A stretch of DNA of 64,000 nt from Anaeramoeba flamelloides (taxonomy: Eukaryota; Metamonada; Anaeramoebidae), in contig JANTQA010000023.1 of the NCBI GenBank assembly GCA_027625915.1, positions 21,824,001 through 21,888,000 on the forward strand, written 5' to 3'. Below are positions 21,426 through 32,353 of this stretch, piece by piece. The notes below the pieces were generated by a model that made no database searches, was not told the DNA's origin, and saw only the letters and a list, made by a program, of their open reading frames with translations. The position numbers and the translations under genes are program-made. Numbering within the stretch: position 1 is the first letter of the stretch; the number at the start of each line of letters is the position of its first letter.

Positions 21426-22409
21426 TTATAAAGCTTTAATTTTTGTTCTCACAAGGTTACAAATGGAATTTATTACCACAAAATAAAAAAAAGAGAATAA
21501 TGAATTCTGAAAAATTCGTTTATAGACTTTAAAACAATTCCAAAAAAAATGAATTCCACTCTCCAAAAGGTTGAATTTCTCCAGCAATTTTTTTTTTAAT
21601 ATCACGATCTTGATGAAATTATATATCGAAAAAATATAATTTAAAATGATAAGGCATAACAACGGCTGTAAATTTTCAACCCAAGGTATCAAATAATTCA
21701 TTTGGCTGATTATTAAAAGTAAGAGCGCCAATACAATAAAGGCATATTTTTCTGCTTGCTTTTCAAATTTTTGAATTTTTGAGACACTTTCATAATAAAT
21801 CAATTCAAATTCTGTTTTGATATTTTTTTGATCTTGATTGTTTTCACTTCTTGAATCAGAAATTTTGTTTACAAGCCATTTAATATGAGAAATAATACGA
21901 TTGAGAATAATTTTTTTTGTGTTGGTATTCTTTTTTTTTTTTCTGTCTTTTTGTGTTTCTTTTGTTGTTTTTGTTTCTGTTCCTTTTCTTTTTTCTTTTT
22001 GTTGGGAGAGAACCAAATTTGGATCAATTGTCTTATGATTGTTTTTTTCTTTTCCAGATCCCTTTATTTCTTCATTCTTTTCTGAGTTTTGGTTGCTCTG
22101 AGAGAATTCTTTTGTATCTTTTACTTGTTCTTGTTCTTGTTCTTGTTCTTGTTTTTTTTTTTCTTTTTTAGTTATCGTTTCTGAGTTTTGGTTGCTCTGG
22201 GAGAATTCTTTTGTATCTTTTATTTGTTTTTCGGTTTCTTTTACTTTTTGTTTTTCTTTTTCACTTTCGTTACCAGTATTTTGTATTTGCTTTTCTTCAG
22301 TTTCGTTTGTGTCCGAATATCGACTTTTTCTTAAACGAAGAATTCTTTTCATACGTTCCTCTCGGTTATTTAAAATTGATTGTCTTCTTTTTTCATTTGG
22401 AGTAGACAT
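21426..22409 (-). CDS. Get2/CAML-like receptor for tail-anchored protein insertion (tentative)
   Basis: A single-exon minus-strand gene of 327 residues, ATG at 22409, TAA at 21426. The N-terminus EKRRQSILNNREERMKRILR (residues 6-25) resembles the basic N-terminal helix of Get2 and CAML, which captures the Get3/TRC40 ATPase at the ER. A long Lys/Glu/Gln-rich linker follows (about 30-165) with an internal duplication: KDTKEFSQSNQNSE at about 64-77 and again at 97-110. Three C-terminal hydrophobic segments (about 222-244, 248-271, 299-319) give the three-membrane-helix topology of Get2/CAML. In that family it forms the ER receptor with Get1/WRB. Similarity is short and topological, so any basic-N-terminus three-helix membrane protein remains possible. 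Plus-strand open frames at 21885-22416 are shadows of the repetitive linker. Confidence 0.6.
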   Translation of the reverse strand: MSTPNEKRRQSILNNREERMKRILRLRKSRYSDTNETEEKQIQNTGNESEKEKQKVKETEKQIKDTKEFSQSNQNSETITKKEKKKQEQEQEQEQVKDTKEFSQSNQNSEKNEEIKGSGKEKNNHKTIDPNLVLSQQKEKRKGTETKTTKETQKDRKKKKNTNTKKIILNRIISHIKWLVNKISDSRSENNQDQKNIKTEFELIYYESVSKIQKFEKQAEKYAFIVLALLLLIISQMNYLIPWVENLQPLLCLIILNYIFSIYNFIKIVILKKKLLEKFNLLESGIHFFWNCFKVYKRIFQNSLFSFFYFVVINSICNLVRTKIKAL

Positions 22410-23249
22410 TTGTTAAACAAGGAAAAATGATTAAAAAATGAATCGACCTCGATTAAAAATATGCAGTTAATTTTTCCTCTATTTGGAATTAATTTGTTAT
22501 TTTTATAAAGAGAAGAATGGTTATGTGAGTTTCTTCTCTTTAAAGTTCTGATCATTAAAGTATGGAAAGTTTTTTTTTACCTCAAAATGTTCTTCTGCAC
22601 TTTTCAATTTTTCGTGTTTCTTCATTAGGTAATATATCCTCTTATCTTGGAACTATTTCGCAACTAAAGCAATATTTAAAGAGGTGTGTTGTTATAGCTG
22701 TTGTTGGGTTTGAGTTTGGGAGATCATTTGTATTGTCTCTCTTTGAAAATTTCGTTTCTTTTGCTTTTTTTATTTGTCAAAAATTACTTTGATTTTTAAA
22801 AAAGTTTTTAATTTGACAAATAAATTTAAAAATTGAATTTTAGTCATATAAAATACTCAAAATGAATTCTACCTTGATGAAATTGAATTAGTATATAAAA
22901 AAGAATAATTTCAGATATCTAATAATACTTATTATTCGATATTTTTTTAGATTGTAGTATGGGATTATTTTTACAATAAAACCCCTTTATTTAATATTTT
23001 GAAGAGCTGATAGATCTTGCATTTTTCTTCTTATAATTCGAGTAGTATTTGGGATAACAAAATTAATTATAGAATTATATCAAAATTGGTTCATTATTAA
23101 AGAATTGACAAAAAAAAAATCGAGGTTGATTCAATGTCAAATAGTATTTAAATACCAACCACTGAAAGTTTTTCCTTTTCGTTTTTGATTGAAACTTCTT
23201 TCTAGGTTCTACAGAAGTCTTTCTTTCTGGCGTTGATTAAAACATAATA
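22410..23249. other. Upstream of the Get2-like gene; one doubtful small ORF
   Basis: An ATG-initiated plus-strand frame of 76 codons lies at 22562-22792 (MESFFLPQNVLLHFSIFRVS at its start). It has no recognisable domain and reads F/L/S-rich as random T-rich DNA does; I do not support it as a gene. The remainder is A/T-rich with nothing seen. Confidence 0.35.
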
Positions 23250-24015
23250 AATATTTAAGGGTTTAGTGTCACCCTAGATTCATTTATAATCAAAGTATGT
23301 TGTAATTGGGTGTAAATGGTATTTATGAGTTATGGCTAAAATTTCTCTAAAAAATCTATTATAAATATTATTGCACAATTAATTTTTTGGTTTTTTTTAC
23401 AAATGATCACTATTAAAAATTTTCATTTTGTTATTTGTTTTTGTAATTTTTTTTCCAAACCATAAAAATAGAAACCCAAATAAAATATTCTAGTCTCTAA
23501 TAATTGATATTTAGAACTTCCAAATGTAATTATTTTTATATTTTTTCCATCGCAAAGATTAAATCAATAATCATCAACATAAAAACCCAAAGAATTATTA
23601 GTTTTATTCCCTTTTTAGAAAGTTAATTGTTACTTGTACATATTTCAGATTTCTGAAATAATAAGTGATAAAAGTCTCTTTGTTAATTATTTAATTTTTT
23701 ATACCAATTAAATTTTATAGAAATTAAACCAAATTTCGCTACAAATTTAAGAAAGATATTTTACAACTTTGGGGTATGAATATTTATAATTCAACTTTTA
23801 AATCTGTGGCGAAATGCAGATTTTTTTCTGAAATTCTTTTATTTTTACCAATAAAGGTATCATTTTTAAATGATGAGATCAATAAATAGTATTACTTTAG
23901 TATTCGATTGTTTAGAGACATTTGAAAAAGAATAGCATGAATTTAGTTATATTCATAACGATATACTTTAATCTTAGACTTCTTTTGAGTAAACGATAAC
24001 CCATAAAGGTTGTTT
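23250..24015. repeat. Dispersed TIR-type repeat family G, copy 1
   Basis: Matches 39790-40050 and 41235-41755 (shared AAAGTATGTTGTAATTGGGT, AAAAACCCAAAGAA, TTAGTTTT.TTCC, and CTTTGATCTTAGAC-like right end). No ORF. Confidence 0.55.
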
Positions 24016-24945
24016 TCCTATGTAAATAATAAAAAAAAAGAAAAAAATTGATTTTTTTGCGTCGAATTAAATAATTTTTTATGTTAATTCGAAATGAATT
24101 AAAAGATACAAGTTTTTTGGGATTTTTATTTATTTTTTCTAGATAAATTTTAATTGTTTTCTAAAAAAACAATGGGATAATTGCATTTAAAAATTTTCAA
24201 AGGGCATATATAACAGGGGATTTGATAATAACTTATTTTATCACGAGACTATCAATGAATTTGCGGAAATATTAAAGAAATCACGATTCGTCCTACTTTA
24301 TCATAAAAAATCATTAAATGTAATTAATTCACATTATAACTATAAAAGAAGGATAGTGATATACAATAAATTTTCATTAAAATTGATTTACAAAAAAAAA
24401 ATATGAATTGTACTACATAAAAACTATTTTACTACCTTACCCCACTTTAAAAATGTTACGAAATGTTTGAAAGGGTTGTGAATTGTATTCAGATGTTTGA
24501 AAGTTTTAAAAGGTCTAAAGTTATAGTAAAAGTATTGGATTATTTAGATTTGACAAAAAGATTTTTTACTTCGAAATGTATGAATTTTGTAATAAAAAAC
24601 AAATCCTCACTTTTTTGTATGTTAATTTGGACTTTCAAACATTTTTTTTTTTAAATCAACTTTTTTGAAAAATAAATAAAAAAGAAAATTTGAAAAAAAA
24701 AAATTCTAAATAGAGAAAAAATAATCCGAAAAAAAAAAAAAAAAATTACAAAATGAGAAAAATGATTAGAGTTAAAAATTGAATATTTGTTTTAAGAAGA
24801 ATAATGAATTAAACTCAGAATATGTTCTATTTCTTCAATAAAACTTGTAAATTTGACTGAAAAGGAGTTTAATTATCATATCTTTTGTGATTAGTTGAAT
24901 TCTTCTATGAAATAACAAATTTCATTTACTATAAAATAAAAAATG

Positions 24946-24984
<39 letters not shown>

Positions 24985-24999
24985 TGAAATGAGAGATCC
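24016..24999. other. Non-coding; repeat resembling 3050-3160 and 5860-5990, (AT)n
   Basis: 24580-24660 and 24770-24900 resemble two parts of the 3050-6000 region, so this is a second copy of a dispersed repeat. The 63-codon frame at 24463-24654 lies in it and is not supported as a gene. An (AT)n microsatellite occupies 24951-24979. Confidence 0.45.
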
Positions 25000-25560
25000 A
25001 ATATCATCTTACAGCGGTTAGATTTCCCAGAATTCAAAAATGTAGAGTAAAATCCATTACTTTTTTTCACCAATTCTCTTGAATTCTAGAAAACTGCCAT
25101 TAGCTTTTTTTTAATTTAAAAAATTAAAAAAAAAAATTCAAGAAATTTTCTTTATATTTCTTAAATTAAAAAAAAAATTAAGGCACTTAAAGGCACTCAA
25201 CTGCACTTGACGATACTTCATGCCGAGTTTTTTTCAATTTGAGAAATACACAGAAAATTTATTTAATTATTGGTTTATTACTCAAATTGGAAAAAAACGC
25301 CATTACCCTTTCTTGAGTTTTTTGTTTATTTGGAAAATCTATTGATTTTCGTCAGGTTTTTATGAGTTTTCTATTTATTGGGAAAATCAATAGATTTTCG
25401 TTAGGTTTTTTTTTGATTTTTTGAAATAAACCCAAAATTTATTAAATTTTTCTGTTTATTTCAAAAAGTAAAAAAAACCTAGAACACTTCACAAATAAAA
25501 TAGAAAACTTCAAGAAAATCTAGGGACGGTAAGGCACTTGATGGTAGTCAATTGATTATA
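25000..25560. repeat. Palindromic family I repeat, copy outside a LINE
   Basis: The palindromic segment at 25028-25100 (CCCAGAATTCAAAAATG and the complement near TCTTGAATTCTAGAAAAC) is followed by minisatellite-like GGCACTTAAAGGCACTCAA at 25184-25203 and GAAAATCAATAGATTTTCG. The same parts in variable order occur in the other family I copies. Confidence 0.6.
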
Positions 25561-26399
25561 AATAGTAAACTAGGAATTTGATTGGTAAGAAAAAAAGATT
25601 TTGGAATGGGTCACGTCCCCAGTATTTTATTAATTAAAAAAAAAAAAAAAAAAAAAAAAATTATCGGTTTAGAGGAATGTTAACTAAGCATTTGGAAAAA
25701 ATATTCAAGAAAAAAAAAAGTTTTTGTATAAAGTGTTCTTAAAAGCAAAAAGTAAATAATAAAAAAAAACAATACTGAGTTTACATTAATAACACCCAAA
25801 ATCACAACTATTATCCCTTGATTTGAAAAATTATTGTTTATGGTTTTAACAAATAATAAATGCTCACTGAGAAGTAGTATTTTAACAGCTGAAATTTTTT
25901 TCTTTTTAATAATTTTTTTTTTTTGTTAATCGAATTTATTCACTTTTTCTTGTTAAATGTCACCTTTTGCCTTTTCTTTTTTATTTTCAAGTTACTCAGA
26001 CTTTTATGTTTCAGTATATCAATATTAGCAAGTGACCACTTGTCTTTTTTCCTTTTTAACTCTTCTTCCCAATATAAAGATAATTGAGTCAGGGAAAAAT
26101 GGAAAAAAATAAAAAGTGAGTAGATTATTGTGAAAATAATTGAAAAATATCTCATAAAATGATGTGCCATCCCAATGATAAAGTAACCCCCAACTCCGTG
26201 ATTCCTAAAAAGCACCAACGGATCATTAAAAACAAAAAAAAAAAAATATTATTTTATTTCATAAAAACTAAATTATATTGCAAAAATCATCTGATATTGA
26301 TTGATATCCTTAATATTTTTTTAAAATACATATTTGGAATTTTAAGAAATATGAATTTAAAAAAATCGGGTATTATTTGTAAAGGGTTTTTAGTCAATA
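25561..26399. other. 3' flank of the Rab gene, nothing recognised
   Basis: A/T-rich with an A run of about 23 at 25639-25661. The open frames 25940-26218 (minus) and 26159-26452 (plus) overlap each other on opposite strands and show no domain. Confidence 0.4.
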
Positions 26400-27501
26400 T
26401 CAACAACAACCTCCATCACTATTGTTGTTTTTTTTTTTTTTTTTTTTATTAATATCAATTTTCATATTGTTTTCTTCAGAATTTTTCAAGGTTTGTTGTT
26501 CTCTTAACCATTTTTTGTTTCTTTCTTCATTTAGTTTTTGTCTTAAGAATTGTTTCTCGGTCTGGATAGTCTCATATTTACTTCCAATTGCATTCCAAAT
26601 TTCTTCAATATTTTCTCCTGTTTTCGAGGAGCTTTCAAAAAAGATTGCGTTAATGTTTGTTGCATATTGTTTCCCTTCGTCAGTGGAAACTTTTCTTTTT
26701 TTAGGATCTGCTTTGATGATATCCAATTTTGATCCAATCAATACAATAAAGCATTTTTTGTCAGCATACTCTAGCTTTTTCACAAACCGATCCAGGTCTT
26801 CAAAGGAGACCCTTGCTGAAATGTCATATACAATAATCGCACACCCTGCGTCTCTTGTATAAAATGTTGCTAAGCTATCAAACCGTTCTTGCCCTGCGGT
26901 ATCCCAAATTGCCAAATCATAATATTTCCCTTTGCTGTTTTTATATTTTTTTTCTGTTCACAGCAATTGTTTTCAGACCACAAGACGAATTGTTCAAGTT
27001 TATTTATTATTTTTTTTTTTTTTTATTAATTATTTGTTATTTATTAAGAGATTACATTTTGGTTTGTTCGTTAGTAACACTTCATTGAAGATCATTTAAA
27101 GATTTCTATTTTTTCAAAAAAAACATTCCTCTTTTCTCTTTATCCTGGCACTTCCTTTTGATTTTGTTTCATGTAATTGTAAAGTTTGAAAATTTTTAAA
27201 TTAAAGCAATTGGAATGGGCTTCTGTATTTGAAGAACGGAAGGTTAGATTTCAAAACGAAACGAAAAAAATACCATGTGGTGTAGTAATTTGCTTGGAAA
27301 ATAATTTGTCAACAGCATGAAAAATCTGATCAAAAAAATCTTGTTGGCTTGGAAAAAAAAGAAAATTAAATTTTTACTTAAAAAAGATGCTCCCATAGTG
27401 GACGGCTCTTGTGAATTAAACCGATCATAGACAAGCTTTTGCACTAAACACGTTTTCCCAACGCCAGACTCTCCAAGTAATACAATTTTAAGCTGAGACA
27501 T
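26400..27501 (-). CDS. Rab-family small GTPase (Rab5-like class), two exons
   Basis: Exon 1 is 27501-27378 and exon 2 is 26953-26400. The 424-bp intron has donor GTAAAAAT and acceptor TGAACAG, and the split codon gives Lys42, for a 225-residue protein. G1 GESGVGKT is at 10-17, the switch I Thr lies in PSTMGASFL (about 35), and G3 WDTAGQE is at 58-64. G4 reads GSKLD (115-119), with Ser where most Rabs have Asn of NKxD. G5 is ESSSKTG (148-154). The C-terminus ends in GGCC, a signal for double geranylgeranylation. TMGASFL and the FYTRDAGCAIIVYDIS segment resemble the Rab5/21/22/24 group (TIGAAFL, YYRGAQAAIVVYDIT), which acts on early endosomes. A poly-Lys/Asn tract precedes the prenyl site. Role in endocytic traffic is inferred from family. 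Plus-strand frames here are shadows. Confidence 0.88.
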
Positions 27502-28663
27502 TAATTATATTTAACAAGTAAAATGATAAAAAATGAATTCTTTTTGGGTTTATCATTTTTAGAACACTTTAACCAAAATATTTTCATTAATTTTCTTGGT
27601 CATTCTATTTCCTTGATTTAAATTTTTTTGCAGGAAACAGTTTGTACCTAAATTTATTCTGAACAAGTGTTTTCAACTTTTTGTTAAAAAAAAGTAAATA
27701 AAAAATTTGTCACCTGATCTTCTTTTATTGAACAAATTCTATTCAACATTTTCAAAATAAACAAAAATAAAGATAGTTCTTTAAAAGGCAAAATAAAATG
27801 AATAAAATTTTTTATAGTTTTTTTCAAAATTTATTTCAGGATCATAGCCCAAATACAAAATGTTTAATCCTCGTAGTAATGAAGATTCTTTCTTTCCATT
27901 GGAAAATTGAGTTACTTTTGTGATTTCTTTGAATTCTTGAGTTTTGTTTTTTAATATTTCAAAACGAGGAAGGAAAAATATACTACCTCTTTATTTTTCA
28001 ATTCACTACACAACTATGAAAATTTTTTTCAAAAAAAAAATCTCGAAATATTGTATTTTTGGGATACACTCACATGTGGAACATTATTATTACATAACAA
28101 TTTTCAATGAGGTTTTCAACTTTATTAGATATTAAAATTGAATAAAAAAATGAAAGTTTTCAGTAATATTTTTTTCAATTTTAGGGGAAAAATTTTGAAA
28201 TTTTTATTTGACTTAGTGGAGCGATAATTTGAATTTATTTTTTTAATAGTCTAAAAGCCATCATATTTTTCAATTTTAAAATAAAATCAAATATTTATTT
28301 GAAAAGATATTGCTAAATTAAATTGAAATTATGATTTTTTATATGTTTTTGGAATATTTCTTATCATTTATAATTTTTTTAATCGTTTGAGTTTTAATGT
28401 ATTTTCCCTGTTTTTTCGGCAAATTGTTTTAACACTATTATTTTTTCTTACTTAATGTTCAATCTAAAGTTCGTTCATTATAACTAATTTAAAAAAAAAA
28501 AAAAACCCTAGAAGGTGTTTTTTCAACATTTGGGTAATTTTGAAAAAGGGGGTGTTGGAATCTTATTCAGTTTAATAGAAATCTTTTCTTAATGAAATAA
28601 ACTTATCATAACTTTTAAAAAATTATTTATAAAAGATATCTTACTCAAATTTAATATGTAAGC
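27502..28663. other. Upstream of the Rab gene, nothing recognised
   Basis: A/T-rich. The plus-strand 63-codon frame at 27944-28135 has no domain and an A/T-driven composition. No repeat partner was found in the window. Confidence 0.4.
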
Positions 28664-29241
28664 TATTTCCAATAAAGTGGGGCAAATTTATTTTGAAATA
28701 TACCTTTTAAACTTAATCTTCAAAAAAGTATTTAAAAAACTAAAATCATTAATTACTATTTAATGATTCTTGATAATAATTCAATTTGTTTCTTTATATT
28801 GTATTACAAAAATAAAATATATTTAATTTTCTGATTTTGATTTTATCTGATATTTTTTAGGTATGAAAATTGGTGTTTATTATTCTCTTTTTGATCGAAA
28901 AAATCAGTTTTCATAACTTGTGTAATCTCAAAAAATTTTCAAATAGAATTTAAAATATATAACCACAATCTATTGTTTAAAAAATAATTTCTACCCTTTC
29001 AATATTTCCAGTTTTTTATTGAAATTTGTCATATATTGTTTTCACCAAACAAAGTTTTTTTTTTTTTTTTTCATTTTTTAGAAATTATTCAACCAACAAA
29101 TTTTGAAATAAATAGCTTGCCATTTTTTCAAACCGTATTAATATTAAATTTAATTTGGCAAGTCAATTAACAAATAATTTCACTAATAAAGATGTTTTTT
29201 TATGAAAAGTAAAAAAAAAATGCCCCACTTTTTTAGAAATA
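28664..29241. mobile_element. TIR element (TATTTCCAATAAAGTGGGGCA ends), about 580 bp
   Basis: The left end TATTTCC.ATAAAGTGGGGCA (28664 on) pairs with the complement of TGCCCCACTTTTTTAGAAATA (29221-29241). Flanking or terminal TA suggests a Tc1/mariner-like derivative. No ORF inside. Confidence 0.6.
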
Positions 29242-30001
29242 CCTTAGTTTTGACTAATGTTAATTTTCAGAATTTATTGTTTTCCATGTAGTGAGTAATC
29301 ATTTGATAATATTTATTCTCATAAAGAAAACAAGGAAAAAACAAAAAAAATAATAATTTGTACAATTTCTTGGTTCAAGATCTCTTTTTAATATTTTTTT
29401 TAACTCCTTTGAAGTAAAGAATTACATTTTAAGACTTTCCCAAAACATAGACAGTGGAAATTAATTTTAAGGCTGACAACACATCTTTCAACTTCAAGGA
29501 ATTTTGAAACTAGAGATCTTGTAATATTTTTAGTTTCATTTTTAAAATTGTAGAAAATAGGGTAAAAATCCTTTTTAGATAACTAAATTCTAATTTTATC
29601 TTTCTATTTATTGAAAATGAAATTCTTAAAAAAATCTTAATTTCAACTTTATATTAAAATATGATAAAGTTTAATGTAATATTATGATTTCGATTTAAGA
29701 TAAAGTGAAAATTAAGAGATAAAAAATAGCTTTTCAAATTTCCACAATTATGTTGAAGTATTTCCCAAAAAATTATTGTATCAATAAATAATTTTTTTTA
29801 ATTATTATTAGAAACATAAAGTTGTAATATTACAACTTTACCTCAACTATAAATCAATTAAATATATATTTTATGTATATAATATAATACATAGTGATCA
29901 AAATAATACGAATACAGCCCTTATTATCCTTGTTTCAAAATAGAAAAAATAGTGTTTTTTCTTCTTCTTGTTTTAATGTAAAATCTAATTCACAATCTAA
30001 C
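29242..30001. other. Non-coding, nothing recognised
   Basis: A/T-rich. The plus-strand frame 29894-30094 overlaps the following repeat and is not a gene. A short palindrome GTTGTAATATTACAAC lies at 29821-29836. Confidence 0.4.
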
Positions 30002-30232
30002 AAGCAAAATTTCAAAAACAGGGACAGATTTTTCATCAGTATAATTAATTTGTTTAATTGCTTTTTTTTTTTTTTTAATAATGCAGTTTACTAACGTTTT
30101 TAGAGATACTAACGTATATAGATTAATAAATAAAAATATAGTGTAATCATTTATTTTTTTGAAAGACAAATAATTAAAAGAAAATAATAAGAATATTAAA
30201 GTTAGTGGGTAATTTTGAAATTTGGCCCAGTA
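30002..30232. mobile_element. MITE family J, copy 1
   Basis: About 230 bp, matching 33602-33832 over its length (TTTTTCATCAGTA, AATAAATAAAAATATAGTGTAAT, TTTTGAAATTTGGC). The ends AATTTCAAAAACAGGGACA and TAATTTTGAAATTTGG are imperfect inverted repeats. No ORF. Confidence 0.65.
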
Positions 30233-30849
30233 TACCCAAATTCAAATCAATTTTGAAGGTAAAATCCTTGAAATTTTTAGAAAAATTCAAATTATGAATT
30301 AAATCTGTTCAAAATTTTTCTAAATTTTTTAATTTTTTGAGTTTTTATTAATTTTTTTTTTTTTTTTTTTATTTTAAAAAATTATCTAGAATTTACTCAT
30401 TTTTTATTATAATTTTTTTTTATTACGGATTGAGTGTAAATTACACCACACGTGTCATTATTACTTAAATTATCTTTCAGAATTTTAAGTATAAAATCAG
30501 AGATTTTTGAATTATTGGTTAACAAAAATAATTTTAAGATTTCATTATTTAAAATTATTTCATTGAAATTTAATTCTTTTAATTTATTTGGAAAAATACC
30601 AATCTTGTTTTATAATGTGGAGCACCTACCAAAAGTGACAATTATTTTCTATTATATCTTTATTTTTATATTTTAATCATAACGGATAAAATTTATTTGA
30701 GTTTTTATTCATTAAGCAGTAATATCTATTTAAGCAATTAGTAAATACTCTGAATTTTAGAATTGTTGAGCTTGATGGATAACTTAAATATTTTAACTTA
30801 ATAAATATATCTTTTTGGTTTTTAATTACTTTGGAATATTCTTTTTGTG

Positions 30850-31485
30850 TATCCTTGAGTCTGGAAGAGTTTCTAGGGTTTCCTGAATTTGAAAGAATTG
30901 AGTAAGATCATATATTTAACTCATTTTTTTTAAAGTTGGAAAACCTAAAGTGGGGTTTCTTGTTTTTTTTGGTTATAACTGTAAAATTTATAGTCGGTTC
31001 CACTTTTAATCAACAGACTTTCAACCAAATTTAAGGAACAAAAAAATCTCAAAATTAAAGCCCATTTTTTGTAATTTTTTAAACTAAAATAATTTTACTA
31101 GAATCCAAATTTTAGGACTTAATTTGAAATTTTTTTGTTCCTTAAATTTTGTTGAAAGTTTGGGTCTGAAAAGTGGAATTGTCGATCTTGATTTTTCAAA
31201 TAAACTGAAAACTATAGAAAACCTATAGGGTGCCATTCTAGAATTTAAAAATATGGAAAAAAAAACAAAGATTTTATTCAATTCTTATAAAATCTGGAAA
31301 AGCTAGCTGAACTGTTTTTCAATTTTTGAAATAAAAAGAGAATTTTTGAAATTTTCTTTTTATTTGTAAAATTAAAAAAAAAAAATATAATGATGCAATT
31401 CCCAAACTCAAAAGAATTGTATCAAATCAGAGATTTAACTCGATTATTTTAAATTTTGGAAAACACAACGACATTTCCCAGCTTT
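30850..31485. repeat. Palindromic family I repeat inside LINE copy c
   Basis: Palindromic segments at 30880-30948, 31235-31305 and 31400-31465 each pair a GAATT.AAAAGAAT block with its complement around ATCA.AGATTT. It sits at the same LINE position as in copies a and b and contains the MITE 30991-31184. Confidence 0.6.
30991..31184. mobile_element. Small palindromic MITE, degenerate copy
   Basis: The inverted ends TAGTCGGTTCCACTTTTAA and the complement of GAAAAGTGGAATTGTCGA, plus inner arms (TTTAAGGAACAAAAAAATCT), match the cleaner copy at 34792-34988. Confidence 0.65.
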
Positions 31486-32083
31486 TGGAATTCAGAAACT
31501 CCTTATATATTTACTTAAAATTTCTTTTTTTAATAAGGTTTAATTCTTTGAATTTCTGTTAATATTATTTTTAATTCTTTGAGTTAAATTTTATTAGTTT
31601 ATCCAGATAAGGCAGAGATAAATTGTTTAATATATCTTTGATAGTTTAATTTCTATTTATTAATTGAAATTACCAAATTATCAAATTAAAATTCAGTTTT
31701 ATATATAAGAATTGGTAGATTTCGGTTAATTTAAAATATTTGGGTAATAAAACTAATTAATTGAAGAATTTTAATAATTTAGGGTTCTAATTTTATTGTT
31801 ATATATTTCAAACCCATATGTTAATTGACTTAATATAAAAGATTGAAATAATCGAATTTCAAATTATTTGTTAATAAATTATTATTGAATAATTGTTTAG
31901 AATTGTTATCAGGTTCTTCTTCTCTTTTCGATTAGTACCATTTTAAGCTATTTTTCAAGTTATTTCCTGAATGATTTATATTATTTTCATACAAAATATA
32001 AAAGATAATTCATTTTTCCAATCAGTTTGTTTCAGAAATATTCTTTTTTTTTTTCTTCTCTATTTCAAAACACCATCCAAAAA

Positions 32084-32353
32084 ATGACTGATCAAAGAAA
32101 AGTTGTTATCAAAGCAGCTGATATGCCTGAAATCCAAAAGGAAGTAATTGATCTTACACTCCAAGCATTTAACAAATTTACAGTTGAAAAAGATATTGCA
32201 TCCCACATTAAACGTACTCTTGATACAAGATATGGACCAACCTTTCATGTAATAGTTGGACGTAGCTTTGGTTCGTATGTGACACATGAGTCTAAATATT
32301 TTATTTACTTTTATGTTGATCAATTTGCAGTTCTTATTTTCAAATCAGGCTAA
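32084..32353 (+). CDS. Dynein light chain LC8 (DYNLL type)
   Basis: A single-exon gene of 89 residues, exactly the usual LC8 length. The chosen ATG at 32084 ([20 protein letters not shown]) matches the family N-terminus; the frame extends upstream but only through T-rich leader. LC8 hallmarks are [35 protein letters not shown] and [19 protein letters not shown], including the beta-strand that binds TQT-type partner peptides and the dimer interface. LC8 is a dimeric hub of the cytoplasmic and axonemal dynein tail and of many non-dynein partners. No intron. The frame on the other strand is a shadow. Confidence 0.97.
   Translation: MTDQRKVVIKAADMPEIQKEVIDLTLQAFNKFTVEKDIASHIKRTLDTRYGPTFHVIVGRSFGSYVTHESKYFIYFYVDQFAVLIFKSG

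Larger units (their letters stand above)
30430..31900 (-). mobile_element. LINE 3' fragment (copy c), carrying family I repeat and a MITE
   Basis: The 3' tail (complement of GAGTGTAAATTACACC) and decayed C-terminal coding sequence parallel copies a and b (for example AAATTTATTTGAGTTTTTATT and GCTTGATGGATAACTTAAATATTTT on the plus strand). At about 30850-31485 it is split by a family I repeat that itself holds a MITE. 5'-truncated. The open frames 30452-30676 and 31084-31281 are parts of these repeats. Confidence 0.7.

Noticed and set aside
21885-22416. Several plus-strand frames rich in F, C, L, V
   Set aside because: Antisense of the Lys/Glu/Gln linker of the Get2-like gene.
22562-22792. 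Possible 76-residue gene divergent from the Get2-like gene
   Set aside because: It has an ATG and modest length but no domain, no conserved motif and a composition expected from T-rich DNA.
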